From assembly GCA_000773965.1 (NCBI GenBank), contig JRUP01000014.1, positions 62,001 to 126,000 on the forward strand: a DNA stretch of 64,000 nucleotides, given 5' to 3'. The DNA is from Enterobacter cancerogenus. GTDB taxonomy: Bacteria > Pseudomonadota > Gammaproteobacteria > Enterobacterales > Enterobacteriaceae. The notes beneath the pieces are model-generated. The model had not been told where the DNA came from, searched no databases, and saw only the letters and a list, made by a program, of their open reading frames with translations. Position 1 is the stretch's first letter; every line of letters begins with the position of its first letter. The position numbers and the translations under genes are program-made. This document shows positions 6,993-18,035 of this stretch, piece by piece.

Positions 6993-7227
6993 TGCCTGTA
7001 CCTCATTAAAGAAGGGTTTAGATTTTCACGCTGCAAAAGTTAACACACTGTCAATAGGACAAAGGCGCTAAATAAACGTAAAAAACCCAGCTTATCCAGC
7101 CATCGAAGTGACCCGATTCATCAATAATGCCAGCCATAAGATTGGAATTTCATTTAAGACGTTGCTTCAGGGAGTCTGTTTTGTCACCACAACTAACCCG
7201 GTCAATTATGTCAGGCAGGAATCGGTC

Positions 7228-8949
7228 ATGAATGCGAGTGCAGCCGCCACACAAGATACCGCAAAGAAAGGTTTCAATGACCTTTTGGCTCGCCTGCGCG
7301 CCAATCCGCGAATTCCAATCATTGTTGCTGCCGCTGCCGCTATCGCAGTGGTTTTTGCCTTGGTGCTGTGGGCTAAAGCCCCTGACTATCGCGTGCTTTA
7401 TAACAACCTCTCCGATGAGGATGGCGGCGCGATTGTTACGCAGCTGACGCAAATGAACATTCCTTACCAGTTCGCCGAAAACGGCGGTGCCTTGATGGTG
7501 CCAGCCGATAAGGTACATGAACTGCGTCTGCGCCTGGCGCAACAGGGGCTGCCGAAAGGTGGCTCTGTTGGCTTTGAGCTGATGGACAAAGAGAAGTTCG
7601 GCATCAGCCAGTTTAGCGAGCAGATCAACTACCAGCGTGCGCTGGAAGGTGAGCTGGCCCGCACCATTGAAACGCTCGGCCCGGTCAAGAGCGCGCGCGT
7701 GCATCTGGCGATGCCAAAACCCACGCTGTTCGTGCGTGAGCAGAAAGCGCCTTCGGCCTCCGTGACATTGAACCTGCAACCGGGTCGCGCACTCGATGAA
7801 GGCCAGATTCAGGCCATTCAGCATATGGTGTCGAGCAGCGTCGCCGGTCTGCCGCCTGGCAACGTGACCGTGGTGGATCAGGCCGGTCGTCTGCTGACCC
7901 GTTCTGACAGCGAAGGTCGTGACCTGAATGATGCACAGCTGAAGTACGCGTCTGAAGTGGAAGCGCGTTATCAGCAGCGTATCGAAGCCATCCTGAATCC
8001 GATCGTTGGCCAGGGCAATGTGCATGCGCAGGTGACAGCGCAGATCAACTTTGACCGCAGCGAACAAACCGACGAGAAGTACAAACCGAACGCCGATCCG
8101 AACAGCACGGCGATTCGCTCGCGTCAGACCAATACCAACCAGCAGAATGGCAGCCCGTACCCAGGTGGCGTGCCCGGTGCGTTGTCGAATCAACCTGCCC
8201 CTGCGAATACTGCACCGGTTAACAATCCGCAGCAGCAAAATGCCAACGGCCAGAATGCGAATGGGCAGAACAACGCGGCAAACAACAACGGCACTACCAC
8301 CAGCACGCAGCAAAGCAGCGGCCCGAGCAGCTCAAGCCGTAACGACACCGTGAACTACGAACTGGACCGCACCATTCGCCACACCAAGGTCAATGTGGGC
8401 GATGTGCAGCGTCTGTCGGTGGCCGTGGTGGTGAACTACCGTGATGACGGCAAAGGCAAAGCCGTTGCACTGAACGATCAGCAGATCAAACAGATTGAAG
8501 ATCTGACCCGTGAAGCGATGGGCTACTCGCAGAATCGTGGCGACAGCGTCAACGTGGTGAACTCGCAGTTCAACATCACTGAGCCGTCTGGCGGTGACCT
8601 GCCGTTCTGGCAGTCGCAAGCCTTCTTCGACATGTTGATGAGCGGTGGTCGCTGGCTGCTGGTGGCGCTGGTTGCCTTCATCCTGTATCGCAAACTGGTT
8701 CGTCCGCAGCTGCTGCGTAAGAAAGCGCAGGAGCAAGCGGCAGCAGAAGCGGCGGCAGCCCGTGCGGAAGCGCTGGAATCTGAGGAAGCTTATAACGTGC
8801 AGCTCAGTAAAGACGAGCTGGATCAGGAGCGTAAATCCAATAACCGCATGAGCGCCGAGGTGATGAGCCAGCGCATCCGCGATATGTCTGAAAACGATCC
8901 GCGCGTTGTAGCGCTGGTTATCCGCGAATGGATGAGTAAAGAACTATGA
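7228..8949 (+). CDS. fliF: Flagellar MS-ring protein FliF
   Basis: 573 residues from the ATG at 7228, which has AGGA seven bases upstream. The frame is open for 40 further codons upstream, but those do not look like FliF. A transmembrane segment lies at about residues 33-55 ([20 protein letters not shown]). Ring-building domains follow, then a long Asn/Gln/Ser-rich insert at about 330-385, a second transmembrane segment near 475-495, and the C-terminal FliG-binding tail ([14 protein letters not shown]). It forms the inner-membrane ring on which the switch and export gate assemble. First gene of fliFGHIJK, overlapping fliG by 4 bp (ATGA). The Asn-rich insert is repetitive at the DNA level and a likely site of length variation. 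Confidence 0.97.
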   Translation: MNASAAATQDTAKKGFNDLLARLRANPRIPIIVAAAAAIAVVFALVLWAKAPDYRVLYNNLSDEDGGAIVTQLTQMNIPYQFAENGGALMVPADKVHELRLRLAQQGLPKGGSVGFELMDKEKFGISQFSEQINYQRALEGELARTIETLGPVKSARVHLAMPKPTLFVREQKAPSASVTLNLQPGRALDEGQIQAIQHMVSSSVAGLPPGNVTVVDQAGRLLTRSDSEGRDLNDAQLKYASEVEARYQQRIEAILNPIVGQGNVHAQVTAQINFDRSEQTDEKYKPNADPNSTAIRSRQTNTNQQNGSPYPGGVPGALSNQPAPANTAPVNNPQQQNANGQNANGQNNAANNNGTTTSTQQSSGPSSSSRNDTVNYELDRTIRHTKVNVGDVQRLSVAVVVNYRDDGKGKAVALNDQQIKQIEDLTREAMGYSQNRGDSVNVVNSQFNITEPSGGDLPFWQSQAFFDMLMSGGRWLLVALVAFILYRKLVRPQLLRKKAQEQAAAEAAAARAEALESEEAYNVQLSKDELDQERKSNNRMSAEVMSQRIRDMSENDPRVVALVIREWMSKEL

Positions 8950-9938
8950 GTCTGACCGGTACTGAAAAAAGCGCCATTCTGATGATGACCATTGGCGAAG
9001 AACGTGCGGCCGAGGTATTCAAACACCTCAACCAGCGTGAAGTGCAGCACCTGAGCGCCGCGATGGCGGGAATGCGTCAGGTGTCGCACAAGCAGCTAAC
9101 CGAAGTGCTGCGCGAGTTTGAGGCGGATGCCGAGCAGTTTGCTGCGCTGAGCCTCAACTCCAATGACTACCTGCGTTCGGTGCTGGTGAAAGCTTTGGGC
9201 GAAGAGCGCGCCTCCAGCCTGCTGGAAGATATTCTCGAGAAAAACGAGACCACCAGCGGCATGGAAACACTCAACTTTATGGAACCACAGGCTGCTGCCG
9301 ACCTTATCCGCGACGAGCATCCGCAGATTATCGCCACCATCCTGGTGCACCTCAAACGTGGCCAGGCCGCAGATATTCTGGCGCTGTTCGACGAACGCCT
9401 GCGTCACGACGTGATGCTGCGTATCGCCACCTTCGGCGGTGTACAGCCAGCGGCGCTGGCAGAACTGACCGAAGTCCTGAACGGTCTGCTGGATGGCACC
9501 AACCTCAAGCGTGCGAAGATGGGTGGCGTGAGAACCGCAGCCGAAATTATCAACCTGATGAAAACGCAGCAGGAAGAAGCGGTTATCGAAGCGGTACGCG
9601 ACTTCGACGGCGAGCTGGCACAGAAGATCATCGACGAGATGTTCCTGTTCGAAAACCTGGTGGAAGTGGACGATCGCAGCATCCAGCGCCTGCTGCAGGA
9701 AGTGGAGTCCGAGCAGTTGCTGATCGCCCTGAAAGGTGCCGAACAGCCGCTGCGCGAGAAGTTCCTCAAGAACATGTCAGCGCGTGCAGCCGATATCCTG
9801 CGCGACGATCTGGCCAACCGTGGTCCGGTGCGTATGTCGGCCGTGGAGAACGAACAGAAAGCGATTCTGCTGGTGGTCCGTCGCCTGGCAGAATCCGGCG
9901 AAATGGTAATTGGTGGTGGCGAGGAAACTTATGTCTGA
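8946..9938 (+). CDS. fliG: Flagellar motor switch protein FliG
   Basis: 330 residues, full length. It contains the N-terminal FliF-binding part, the middle EHPQ motif ([11 protein letters not shown]) and the C-terminal torque helix ([21 protein letters not shown]). That helix carries the Arg and paired Asp residues known in E. coli to interact with MotA. The C-terminus (GGGEETYV) is also conserved. FliG sits between the MS ring and FliM and turns proton flow into rotation. Its ATG overlaps the fliF stop and its last 8 bp contain the start of fliH, which suggests translational coupling. Confidence 0.98.
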   Translation: MSLTGTEKSAILMMTIGEERAAEVFKHLNQREVQHLSAAMAGMRQVSHKQLTEVLREFEADAEQFAALSLNSNDYLRSVLVKALGEERASSLLEDILEKNETTSGMETLNFMEPQAAADLIRDEHPQIIATILVHLKRGQAADILALFDERLRHDVMLRIATFGGVQPAALAELTEVLNGLLDGTNLKRAKMGGVRTAAEIINLMKTQQEEAVIEAVRDFDGELAQKIIDEMFLFENLVEVDDRSIQRLLQEVESEQLLIALKGAEQPLREKFLKNMSARAADILRDDLANRGPVRMSAVENEQKAILLVVRRLAESGEMVIGGGEETYV

Positions 9939-10632
9939 TGCCTTTTCCGCCCGTGCGTGGCAGCGCTGGCAGCCTGATGATTTAGGCAGCACCTTCAAAG
10001 TGGCGGAAGAACTGCCGCAGGAAGAGCCGGCTGTGGATGTCGAAATGAGTGCCGAAGCTGAGCAACAGCAGATGCTGGAGCGCATGCAACAACAGATGCG
10101 CAAAGATGCACAGACGCAAGGTTACAGCGAGGGCTATCAAAAGGGTTTTGCCGAGTCACAGCAGAACGGTTACGACGCCGGTTTCCAGCAGGGACTGGCC
10201 GATGCCCAACAGCAGCAGGCGCCCTTACAGGCGCGCATGCAGCAGTTAGTCACCGAGTTCCATCACACGCTGGAAGCGCTGGATAGCGTCATCGCCTCAC
10301 GTCTGATGCAGCTGGCCTTGGAAGCGGCACGCACGGTGATTGGCCAGGCCACACAAGTGGATGGCACCGCCCTGCTGCGCCAGATTCAGCAACTGATTCA
10401 ACAAGAACCTATGTTCAGCGGCAAACCGCAGCTGCGTGTGCATCCTGATGATTTACAGCGCATTGAGCAGACACTGGGCCCGACGCTGGATCTGCACGGC
10501 TGGAAACTGCTGGCGGATAATTCACTGCATCCCGGCGGCTGTAAACTCAGCGCCGAAGATGGTGATCTCGATGCCAGCGTGGCAACCCGCTGGCAGGAAC
10601 TGTGCCGTCTGGCCGCACCGGGGACCTTGTAA
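9931..10632 (+). CDS. fliH: Flagellar export ATPase regulator FliH
   Basis: 233 residues from the ATG at 9931, preceded by GAGGAAA and overlapping the fliG stop. The conserved N-terminal Trp residues ([12 protein letters not shown]) dock on the export gate and C-ring. A Gln/Glu-rich helix with GxxxG-type repeats ([20 protein letters not shown]) follows, then the C-terminal FliI-binding domain. FliH dimers hold FliI ATPase inactive and tether it to FliN. The next gene, fliI, starts on the last base of the stop codon (TAATG). Confidence 0.96.
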   Translation: MSDAFSARAWQRWQPDDLGSTFKVAEELPQEEPAVDVEMSAEAEQQQMLERMQQQMRKDAQTQGYSEGYQKGFAESQQNGYDAGFQQGLADAQQQQAPLQARMQQLVTEFHHTLEALDSVIASRLMQLALEAARTVIGQATQVDGTALLRQIQQLIQQEPMFSGKPQLRVHPDDLQRIEQTLGPTLDLHGWKLLADNSLHPGGCKLSAEDGDLDASVATRWQELCRLAAPGTL

Positions 10633-11996
10633 TGACCTCGTCGCGTCTTTCCCGCTGGCTTGGCGCACTCGATGCCTTCGAGGATCGTATTTCGCAGGTG
10701 CAAACCGTGCGCCGCTATGGCCGTCTGACTCGTGCCACCGGTTTAGTACTGGAAGCCACCGGGCTGCAACTGCCGCTCGGTGCGACCTGCATCATCGAAC
10801 GTCACGACGGCAACAACATCACTGAAGTGGAAAGTGAAGTGGTGGGTTTCAACGGTCAGAAACTGTTGATGATGCCGCTGGAAGAAGTGGACGGCATTTT
10901 GCCGGGTGCGCGCGTTTATGCCCGTTTTAGCGGTGAAAACGCTCAAGGCGGTAAACAGCTGTTGCTTGGGCCCGAACTGCTCGGCCGCGTGCTGGATGGC
11001 GCAGGTAAACCGCTGGATGGTTTACCTGCCCCGGACACTGGCTATCGTGCACCCTTGATCACCGCCCCGTTTAACCCACTGCAACGTACGCCAATCCACG
11101 ATGTACTGGATACCGGCGTACGGGCGATCAACGCCTTGCTGACTGTCGGGCGCGGTCAGCGTATGGGCCTGTTTGCAGGTTCCGGCGTTGGTAAGTCGGT
11201 GCTGCTAGGCATGATGGCGCGTTATACCAAAGCCGATGTGATTGTGGTTGGCCTGATCGGTGAACGTGGCCGTGAAGTCAAAGAATTCATTGAGAACATC
11301 CTCGGCGCAGAAGGCCGTGCGCGCTCGGTGGTGATCGCCGCACCGGCTGACGTTTCGCCGCTGCTGCGTATGCAGGGTGCCGCGTATGCCACACGCATCG
11401 CGGAAGATTTTCGCGATCGTGGCCAGCACGTGCTGCTGATCATGGACTCCCTCACCCGCTACGCCATGGCGCAGCGTGAGATCGCCCTGGCGATTGGTGA
11501 GCCACCGGCCACCAAAGGTTATCCGCCTTCCGTGTTCGCGAAGCTCCCCGCCCTGGTGGAACGCGCCGGTAACGGCACCCACGGCGGCGGTTCGATTACG
11601 GCTTTCTATACCGTGCTTACCGAAGGTGACGATCAGCAAGACCCGATTGCCGACTCGGCGCGCGCCATTCTTGATGGTCACATTGTATTGTCGCGCCGTC
11701 TGGCCGAAGCCGGTCACTATCCGGCGATTGATATTGAAGCCTCAATCAGCCGTGCGATGACCGCGTTAATTGATGACACCCACTACGCGCGGGTGCGTCA
11801 GTTCAAACAGCTGCTCTCCAGTTTCCAGCGCAACCGCGATCTGGTGAGTGTAGGCGCGTATGCCGCTGGAAGCGATCCGATGCTCGATAAAGCCATCAAG
11901 CTTTACCCGGAGATGGAAGCCTTCCTGCAACAGGGTATTTTCGAACGCAGCGACTATGACGACGCCAGTCTGCACCTGCAGGCCATGTTCGGCTAG
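10632..11996 (+). CDS. fliI: Flagellum-specific ATPase FliI
   Basis: 454 residues from the ATG at 10632 (E. coli 457). Features of the F1-beta-like fold are clear: Walker [22 protein letters not shown], Walker [12 protein letters not shown] and the GYPPSVF loop. FliI hexamers energise unloading of export substrates and chaperones at the flagellar type III gate. The ATG overlaps the fliH stop, so the two are probably coupled. fliJ begins 23 bp later. Confidence 0.98.
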   Translation: MTSSRLSRWLGALDAFEDRISQVQTVRRYGRLTRATGLVLEATGLQLPLGATCIIERHDGNNITEVESEVVGFNGQKLLMMPLEEVDGILPGARVYARFSGENAQGGKQLLLGPELLGRVLDGAGKPLDGLPAPDTGYRAPLITAPFNPLQRTPIHDVLDTGVRAINALLTVGRGQRMGLFAGSGVGKSVLLGMMARYTKADVIVVGLIGERGREVKEFIENILGAEGRARSVVIAAPADVSPLLRMQGAAYATRIAEDFRDRGQHVLLIMDSLTRYAMAQREIALAIGEPPATKGYPPSVFAKLPALVERAGNGTHGGGSITAFYTVLTEGDDQQDPIADSARAILDGHIVLSRRLAEAGHYPAIDIEASISRAMTALIDDTHYARVRQFKQLLSSFQRNRDLVSVGAYAAGSDPMLDKAIKLYPEMEAFLQQGIFERSDYDDASLHLQAMFG

Positions 11997-12019
11997 CGCG
12001 AGCCCAAGCGAGGTAAGCC

Positions 12020-12463
12020 ATGAAAACTGCCAGTGCAATCGATAAGCTGCGCGATATGGCGGAGCAGGATTTGGAACAGGCCGTGATTCATTTAGGTGAC
12101 ATGCGCCGTGGCGTAAAGCAGGCAGATGAGCAGCTCACCATGCTGCTCGACTATCAGGATGAGTACCGCAATAAGCTCAACACCGATATGTCAGGCGGTA
12201 TTTCCAGCCTGCGCTGGACCAATTACCACCAGTTTATTCAGACGCTGGAGAAAGCCATTGAACAGCATCGGCAACAGCTGAATCAGTGGAATCAACGTCT
12301 GGATCAGGCGTTGAGCAGCTGGCAAGAAAAGCATAAGCGATTGAATGCGTATCAAACACTGATCACTCGCGCTACCGAAAACGCATTACGACAAGAAAAC
12401 CGTCTCGATCAGAAACGGATGGATGAATTTGCTCAACGGGCCGCTATGAGGAGAGGCGAATGA
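12020..12463 (+). CDS. fliJ: Flagellar export stalk protein FliJ
   Basis: 147 residues, the same length as E. coli FliJ. It is a two-helix coiled coil throughout ([15 protein letters not shown], then a long return helix rich in Gln and Arg) with no other domain. FliJ fits in the centre of the FliI hexamer like the gamma subunit of F1 and links ATPase to export gate, also escorting chaperones. AGGTAA precedes the ATG. The stop overlaps the fliK start as ATGA. Confidence 0.96.
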   Translation: MKTASAIDKLRDMAEQDLEQAVIHLGDMRRGVKQADEQLTMLLDYQDEYRNKLNTDMSGGISSLRWTNYHQFIQTLEKAIEQHRQQLNQWNQRLDQALSSWQEKHKRLNAYQTLITRATENALRQENRLDQKRMDEFAQRAAMRRGE

Positions 12464-13743
12464 TTACGCTGCCAACTATGGTTACGCAAACCTCTAAAGT
12501 CAGCGATGCAGACAGTGCTGTTGCATCGGACAATTTACTGGGTACAGATGCGCTGCCACAGGGATTTATCACTGAGCTGGGTAACCGCTTACTGACGCTG
12601 GCTCAGCAACAAGGTGTTAACACGCAATCGACTGATCTGACAGCAGAAGTCGATGAAAAAGGCGTCACAAAAGCGTCATTAAGCGCATTATTGCAGGCAC
12701 TGGACAAACCAGAGGCGTTAAACGCACTTTTACAACCGGAAAACACTAAAGCCACGCTGAAATCAGCCGATGATAAAGACAAGTCTGAAGCAAGTTCGTT
12801 AAGTGCCAGCGACTTACAGAATGTGCAGGCACTGTTCGCGATGTTACCGGTTGCGGTTGAAGCGCGAAACAGTCAGAGCGCCGTCAGCGCCAGCACGGAT
12901 AAAACCTCTGCCGATGCAGGGACTACGCTAAACGGATCATTGTTAAGCCGAACGCTGCAGAACGCCGTGAAAGATGAACAAGAGGCACAGTCCGACAGTA
13001 CGCCTCATAAGAAATCCAGCGATGTGCTGAGCGGTGTCAGCCGTGATGTCAGCACGACGCCAGCCAGTAGCAGTGCCGCTGCCGCCAGCACCACGGCCAG
13101 CAGCAGTAACAGCAACAGCGCACTGTCACTGGATGAAAGCTTTAAGCAGGTGCTGAGCACGCTCAGCAAACCGGAAGAACATCGTAATACTCAGAGCGAC
13201 ACGGTAACAGCATTAACCAGCGCCCCGGTCAGCAGCAGTAGCACACTGACCAACAGCACGGCGACGACCAGTACCACTCCGTCGACGCCGATGCTGAATG
13301 CCCAACTCGGCAGCAATGAGTGGCAGCAGGCGTTAAGCCAGCAAATCGTGATGTTTAGTCGCAACGGTCAGCAAAATGCCGAATTGCGCTTACATCCCGA
13401 AGATTTGGGTGCTATCCAGATCAACCTGACCCTCGACAAGGATCAGGCGCAGTTAAGTATGGTTTCCAGCCACAGCCAAGTGAGGGCCGCGCTGGAAGCG
13501 GCTCTCCCTCAGCTGCGTACAGCGCTGGCGGAGAGCGGTATCAACCTGGGACAGAGTAATGTCAGCAGCGACGCCTTCGCACAAAGCCAGAATTATCAGG
13601 GCCAGCAGGAAGGACGTCGTGATGGCCAGCACGGCAGCTTTACCCTCTCCCAGGACAGTGAAAACGAGATAACGCCTATTGCCGTCCCGGCAGCCCTTCA
13701 GGCGCGCGCGACAGGTAACGGCGCTGTCGATATCTTTGCCTGA
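12460..13743 (+). CDS. fliK: Flagellar hook-length control protein FliK
   Basis: 427 residues. The N-terminal two thirds are variable and Ser/Thr/Ala-rich, with runs such as [18 protein letters not shown], as expected for the ruler part. The C-terminal Flg_hook domain at about 280-375 is conserved ([20 protein letters not shown], then [14 protein letters not shown]). FliK measures the hook and switches FlhB from rod/hook to filament export. The start overlaps the fliJ stop. A 130-bp gap with an inverted repeat separates it from fliL. Confidence 0.95.
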   Translation: MITLPTMVTQTSKVSDADSAVASDNLLGTDALPQGFITELGNRLLTLAQQQGVNTQSTDLTAEVDEKGVTKASLSALLQALDKPEALNALLQPENTKATLKSADDKDKSEASSLSASDLQNVQALFAMLPVAVEARNSQSAVSASTDKTSADAGTTLNGSLLSRTLQNAVKDEQEAQSDSTPHKKSSDVLSGVSRDVSTTPASSSAAAASTTASSSNSNSALSLDESFKQVLSTLSKPEEHRNTQSDTVTALTSAPVSSSSTLTNSTATTSTTPSTPMLNAQLGSNEWQQALSQQIVMFSRNGQQNAELRLHPEDLGAIQINLTLDKDQAQLSMVSSHSQVRAALEAALPQLRTALAESGINLGQSNVSSDAFAQSQNYQGQQEGRRDGQHGSFTLSQDSENEITPIAVPAALQARATGNGAVDIFA

Positions 13744-13774
13744 CAGCGGCTAAACGCTGAAGGTAAGCGTAAAA

Positions 13775-13814
13775 CCCGCGTCTTTTCTTCCCATTGTTTG
13801 ACTTAAGACGCGGG
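13775..13814. repeat. Inverted repeat between fliK and fliL
   Basis: CCCGCGTCTT (13775-13784) and AAGACGCGGG (13805-13814) form a perfect 10-bp stem around a 20-base loop. No T-run follows, so it is not a standard terminator. It could be a pause site, an mRNA 3'-end protector for fliFGHIJK, or an operator near a promoter for fliL. Confidence 0.55.
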
Positions 13815-13873
13815 ATAATCTGTCCAGGCGAGCCGAGAGGCTTGCCCATAATTCACAGGAAGTAACTGCAAAC

Positions 13874-14359
13874 ATGTCTGATAACGCGAAAGCTAAAGGC
13901 CGCAAACGTTCACTACTAATACCGGTGTTACTGATTGTAACGCTGGCCGCTTGCAGCGTGGCAGGCTATGCAGTCTGGCGAATGATGAATAAACACGGGG
14001 ATGACAAACCGGAAGCGGCGAAAGTTGAGCCACCGGCCGCCCCTGTATTTTTTGCAATGGATACGTTTACGGTTAACCTGGTCAATCCTGACAACGATCC
14101 CGACCGTGTGTTGTACGTAGGCTTTACCCTGCGTCTGCCGGATGAGGATACCCGTCGTCGGTTGAATGATTACCTGCCTGAGGTGCGCAGCCGTTTACTG
14201 CTGCTGCTCTCGCGTCAAAGTGCCGCTCAGCTTGCCACAGAACAAGGTAAGCAGGCCCTGGTTGAGCAGATCAAACAGGCATTGGCGCCACCGCTGGTAA
14301 AAACGCAACCGCCACAGGTGGTCAGTGACGTGCTGTTTACCGCCTTTATTTTGAGGTGA
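13874..14359 (+). CDS. fliL: Flagellar basal body-associated protein FliL
   Basis: 161 residues with one transmembrane segment at about 15-35 and a periplasmic domain ([45 protein letters not shown]) ending in the family's VLFTAFILR. FliL rings surround the stator units and stabilise them, supporting torque and swarming. First gene of fliLMNOPQR; fliM follows 4 bp after the stop. Confidence 0.97.
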   Translation: MSDNAKAKGRKRSLLIPVLLIVTLAACSVAGYAVWRMMNKHGDDKPEAAKVEPPAAPVFFAMDTFTVNLVNPDNDPDRVLYVGFTLRLPDEDTRRRLNDYLPEVRSRLLLLLSRQSAAQLATEQGKQALVEQIKQALAPPLVKTQPPQVVSDVLFTAFILR

Positions 14360-14363
14360 TTTA

Positions 14364-15371
14364 ATGGGCGATAGCATTCTCTCCCAGGCTGAGATTGACG
14401 CGCTGCTTAATGGCGACAGTGACAGCGCGGAAGTAGAGAACAGTTCCAAAGGGACCGATGGCGATATCCGTCCCTATGATCCCAATACCCAGCGTCGCGT
14501 GGTGCGCGAGCGTCTACAGGCGCTGGAGATCATTAACGAGCGTTTTGCCCGTCATTTTCGTATGGCGCTGTTTAACCTGCTGCGCCGTAGCCCGGATATC
14601 AGTGTCGGTGCGATCAAGATTCAGCCTTACCATGAGTTTGCCCGCAATTTACCGGTGCCAACCAACCTGAACCTGATCCACCTGAAACCACTGCGCGGTA
14701 CTGCGCTGGTGGTATTTTCACCGAGTCTGGTGTTTATCGCCGTAGATAACCTGTTTGGTGGTGATGGCCGTTTCCCGACCAAGGTTGAAGGCCGTGAATT
14801 TACCCATACCGAGCAACGCGTCATCCGTCGCATGCTGAAGCTGGCACTGGATGGTTACAGCGATGCCTGGAAAGCGATTTACCCGCTGGATGTTGAGTAC
14901 GTCCGTTCGGAAATGCAGGTGAAATTTACCAACATCACCACTTCGCCGAACGATATCGTGGTCAACACCCCGTTCCAGGTCGAGATTGGTAACCTGGTGG
15001 GTGAATTTAATATCTGTATTCCGTTTTCAATGATTGAGCCGCTGCGCGAGCTGCTGGTCAATCCACCACTGGAAAACTCCCGTCAGGAAGATACGCACTG
15101 GCGCGACAATCTGGTGAAACAGGTGCAGCACTCGGAGCTGGAGCTGATTGCCCACTTCGCGGAAACATCCATGCGCCTGTCACGTATTTTGCAATTGAAA
15201 CCTGGTGACGTCCTGCCCATTGAGAAGCCGGACCGCATCATTGCTCACGTCGATGGCGTACCCGTGCTGACCAGCCAATATGGCACCATGAATGGCCAGT
15301 ACGCGCTGCGTGTTGAACACCTGATTAACCCGATTTTGAATTCGCTGAACGAGGAACAGCCCGATGAGTGA
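14364..15371 (+). CDS. fliM: Flagellar motor switch protein FliM
   Basis: 335 residues, full length. The extreme N-terminus has the phospho-CheY binding peptide (SILSQAEIDALLNG). A CheC-like middle domain binds FliG (FNLLRRSPDISVGAI), and the C-terminal SpoA domain pairs with FliN. FliM forms the middle of the C ring and receives the chemotaxis signal that reverses rotation. It overlaps fliN by 8 bp. Confidence 0.98.
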   Translation: MGDSILSQAEIDALLNGDSDSAEVENSSKGTDGDIRPYDPNTQRRVVRERLQALEIINERFARHFRMALFNLLRRSPDISVGAIKIQPYHEFARNLPVPTNLNLIHLKPLRGTALVVFSPSLVFIAVDNLFGGDGRFPTKVEGREFTHTEQRVIRRMLKLALDGYSDAWKAIYPLDVEYVRSEMQVKFTNITTSPNDIVVNTPFQVEIGNLVGEFNICIPFSMIEPLRELLVNPPLENSRQEDTHWRDNLVKQVQHSELELIAHFAETSMRLSRILQLKPGDVLPIEKPDRIIAHVDGVPVLTSQYGTMNGQYALRVEHLINPILNSLNEEQPDE

Positions 15372-15771
15372 CAGCAAAAAACCGTCCGATGATATTTCTG
15401 CGGACGACCTGTGGGCTGAGGCAATGAACGAGCAGGCAACCACCAGCACGCCTGATCCAACCGAGAACGTTTTCAAATCGTTTGAAAGCAACGGTGCCAG
15501 TGGCTCGCTGCAGGACATCGATCTGATTATGGATATCCCGGTCAAACTTACCGTGGAATTGGGTCGCACCAAGATGACCATCAAAGAGCTGCTGCGCCTG
15601 ACGCAGGGTTCGGTGGTGGCGCTGGATGGCCTGGCCGGTGAACCGCTGGATATTCTGATCAACGGATACCTGATTGCTCAGGGCGAAGTGGTGGTCGTGA
15701 ACGACAAGTATGGCGTGCGCATCACCGACATTATTACCCCATCTGAACGTATGCGTCGTCTGAGTCGTTAA
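15364..15771 (+). CDS. fliN: Flagellar motor switch protein FliN
   Basis: 135 residues (E. coli 137). A variable acidic N-terminus is followed by the SpoA domain at about 55-133 (IPVKLTVELGRTKMTIKELL, then GEPLDILINGYLIAQGEVV). FliN builds the base of the C ring and receives the FliH-FliI complex. The start lies inside the end of fliM, and fliO begins 2 bp after the stop. Confidence 0.97.
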   Translation: MSDSKKPSDDISADDLWAEAMNEQATTSTPDPTENVFKSFESNGASGSLQDIDLIMDIPVKLTVELGRTKMTIKELLRLTQGSVVALDGLAGEPLDILINGYLIAQGEVVVVNDKYGVRITDIITPSERMRRLSR

Positions 15772-15773
15772 GC

Positions 15774-16169
15774 ATGTTAAAGAACGCGCAAATTGGCCAG
15801 CCTGTTCATAGCCAGCCGGTGGTTTCTACCGGTTCGGTGATTGGGCAAGTCAGCAGCGTGCTGGCAGTGATTGTTCTGCTGATTCTGGCCTGTGGCTGGC
15901 TGGCAAAACGCCTTGGCTTTGCGCCCAAAACCGTCAACACCCAGGCGCTGAAAATTAGCGCCAGCGTGCAGGTGGGTCGTCAGGAGCGGGTGGTGATTGT
16001 TGACACCGCCGATGCGCGTTTAGTGCTGGGCGTCACCGCCCAGCAAATTACCCATCTGCATTCGCTGCCGCCGCTGCCACCTGAAGAGCTGGTGAACAAA
16101 ACCGTGGCGCCGCAGGATTTTCGTCAGCTGTTCCAGAATCTGGTTAAACGCCCCGGAAAACCCCAATGA
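15774..16169 (+). CDS. fliO: Flagellar export-gate assembly protein FliO
   Basis: 131 residues with a single transmembrane helix at about 23-45 ([20 protein letters not shown]) and a small cytoplasmic domain ([30 protein letters not shown]) typical of FliO. It acts as a scaffold for forming the FliP ring and is not retained in the gate. It overlaps fliP by 4 bp. Confidence 0.94.
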   Translation: MLKNAQIGQPVHSQPVVSTGSVIGQVSSVLAVIVLLILACGWLAKRLGFAPKTVNTQALKISASVQVGRQERVVIVDTADARLVLGVTAQQITHLHSLPPLPPEELVNKTVAPQDFRQLFQNLVKRPGKPQ

Positions 16170-16900
16170 TGCGTCGATTGCTTCCCCTCTTGCCACTGCT
16201 GTTGCTGGCACCGGTTGCCCATGCGCAATTGCCAGGACTGGTCAGCCAGCCACTGGCAAATGGCGGCCAGAGCTGGTCACTGCCGGTGCAGACGCTGGTG
16301 TTTATCACCTCGCTGACCTTTATTCCGGCCATTTTGCTGATGATGACCAGCTTTACGCGCATCATCATTGTTTTTGGTCTGCTGCGTAACGCCTTAGGCA
16401 CGCCTTCTGCGCCACCCAATCAGGTTTTGCTTGGCCTTGCGCTGTTTTTAACCTTCTTTATTATGGCGCCGACCTTCGACAAGATTTATAGCGACGCCTA
16501 TTTGCCGTTCAGTCAGGACAAAATCAGCATGGACGTAGCGATCGACAAAGGCGCTCAACCGCTGCGTGAATTTATGCTGCGTCAGACGCGTGAAGCCGAT
16601 TTAGCGCTGTTTGCTCGTCTTGCCAACACCGCACCGATTCAAGGTCCGGAAGCCGTACCGATGCGCATTTTGCTGCCGGCTTACGTCACCAGTGAACTGA
16701 AAACCGCTTTCCAGATTGGCTTTACGGTGTTCATCCCGTTCCTGATCATCGACCTGGTGGTTGCCAGCGTGTTAATGGCGCTGGGGATGATGATGGTGCC
16801 GCCGGCAACCATTTCTCTGCCATTCAAGCTGATGTTATTTGTGTTGGTGGATGGCTGGCAGCTGCTGGTGGGTTCACTGGCACAAAGTTTCTACTCCTAA
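16166..16900 (+). CDS. fliP: Flagellar export-gate protein FliP
   Basis: 244 residues with a cleavable signal peptide ([10 protein letters not shown], cleavage near residue 20), which is unusual among export-gate proteins but characteristic of FliP. Four further membrane segments follow, with the conserved [19 protein letters not shown] and the pairs of helices at 185-240. Five FliP subunits with FliQ and FliR form the export pore. A 77-bp gap follows before fliQ, much longer than the few bases seen in E. coli. Confidence 0.97.
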   Translation: MMRRLLPLLPLLLLAPVAHAQLPGLVSQPLANGGQSWSLPVQTLVFITSLTFIPAILLMMTSFTRIIIVFGLLRNALGTPSAPPNQVLLGLALFLTFFIMAPTFDKIYSDAYLPFSQDKISMDVAIDKGAQPLREFMLRQTREADLALFARLANTAPIQGPEAVPMRILLPAYVTSELKTAFQIGFTVFIPFLIIDLVVASVLMALGMMMVPPATISLPFKLMLFVLVDGWQLLVGSLAQSFYS

Positions 16901-16938
16901 CGTCACACCTGGAAGTCGATGGCAACTCTCAATCCGGT

Positions 16939-16952
16939 CGGCCTGAAGGCCG
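16939..16952. other. Short hairpin in an expanded fliP-fliQ gap
   Basis: CGGCC-TGAA-GGCCG forms a 5-bp GC stem with a tetraloop inside the 77-bp fliP-fliQ spacer. It has no T-run and may slow RNA decay or polymerase. The surrounding spacer has no open frame with a ribosome-binding site. Confidence 0.4.
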
Positions 16953-16977
16953 CAGCATATAACGCCAGGAGTGCAGC

Positions 16978-17247
16978 ATGACACCCGAATCGGTTATGGT
17001 CATAGGCCAGGAAGCAATGCGAATTGCCCTGATGCTCGCCGCCCCGCTGTTGCTGGCGGCACTGGTCAGCGGTCTGATCATCAGCCTGTTACAGGCGGCC
17101 ACGCAGGTCAACGAACAGACACTCTCCTTTATTCCTAAGATCCTTGCCGTTGCCGCCACCGCGGTGATTGCCGGCCCGTGGATGCTGAATCTGATACTGG
17201 ATTACATGCGTAATCTGTTGACCAACTTACCTTATATCATCGGCTGA
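16978..17247 (+). CDS. fliQ: Flagellar export-gate protein FliQ
   Basis: 89 residues forming two transmembrane helices (about 18-40 and 52-75) around the short loop [14 protein letters not shown], which is conserved in FliQ. Four copies wrap the FliP-FliR pore. CAGGAG precedes the ATG. Its stop TGA overlaps the fliR start (TGATG). Confidence 0.97.
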   Translation: MTPESVMVIGQEAMRIALMLAAPLLLAALVSGLIISLLQAATQVNEQTLSFIPKILAVAATAVIAGPWMLNLILDYMRNLLTNLPYIIG

Positions 17248-18035
17248 TGATTAACCTCGATAGCAGCCAGCTGGTCCATTGGGTCGCGCAATTTTTCTGG
17301 CCGATGGTGCGTTTGCTGGCACTCTTTGCCAGTGCGCCGGTGCTGAGTGAGAAATCCATTCCCAAGCGCGTGAAAGTGGGCCTCGCGGTATTGACGACCT
17401 GGATCGTCATACCCGTGTTGCCTCCGGTAGAAGTCACGTTATTTACCCCCGCCGGTTTTTGGATCCTGTTACAGCAATTACTGATTGGTGTGGGGATTGG
17501 CCTGACGATGCAACTGGCGTTTGCCTCGGTGCGTATGGCCGGTGAAGTCGTGGGATTACAGATGGGCTTATCCTTTGCCACCTTCTTTGATCCTGGCAGC
17601 CGCCTTAACATGCCCGTGCTGGCGCGTTTTCTCGATATGCTGGCCATGCTGCTGTTTCTGACCTTCAACGGACACTTGTGGCTGATTTCGCTGCTGGTGG
17701 ACAGTTTTCATACCCTGCCGATTAACGATCAACCCCTCAACGCCAATGCTTTTATGGCGCTGGTGAAGTCCGCCGGGTTAATTTTCCTTAATGGGATGAT
17801 GTTAGCGCTGCCCTTAATTGTTTTATTGCTCACGCTAAACATGGCACTAGGTTTGTTAAACCGTGTTTCACCACAACTGTCGGTTTTCGCGATTGGCTTT
17901 CCGATTACCTTAACGGTGGGGATCCTCAGCCTGGGTATGATGATGCCGCTGCTCGCCCCCTTCTGTGAACATCTCTTCGGCGAAGTCTTTGATTTACTCG
18001 CGCAGTTTGTCTCAGAACTCTCCCGCGCACGCTAA
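17247..18035 (+). CDS. fliR: Flagellar export-gate protein FliR
   Basis: 262 residues, about six transmembrane segments, with the family signatures [17 protein letters not shown] and [15 protein letters not shown]. One FliR completes the FliP5-FliQ4-FliR1 pore and contacts FlhB. It is the last gene of the flagellar cluster; an AT-rich 629-bp region leading to rcsA follows, with no obvious terminator hairpin. Confidence 0.97.
   Translation: MINLDSSQLVHWVAQFFWPMVRLLALFASAPVLSEKSIPKRVKVGLAVLTTWIVIPVLPPVEVTLFTPAGFWILLQQLLIGVGIGLTMQLAFASVRMAGEVVGLQMGLSFATFFDPGSRLNMPVLARFLDMLAMLLFLTFNGHLWLISLLVDSFHTLPINDQPLNANAFMALVKSAGLIFLNGMMLALPLIVLLLTLNMALGLLNRVSPQLSVFAIGFPITLTVGILSLGMMMPLLAPFCEHLFGEVFDLLAQFVSELSRAR

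Noticed and set aside
7150..8313. A 387-codon leftward frame
   Set aside because: It is fully antisense to fliF, is rich in His, Arg and Gln as expected from the reverse of a Gln/Asn-rich gene, and has no ribosome-binding site or family resemblance.
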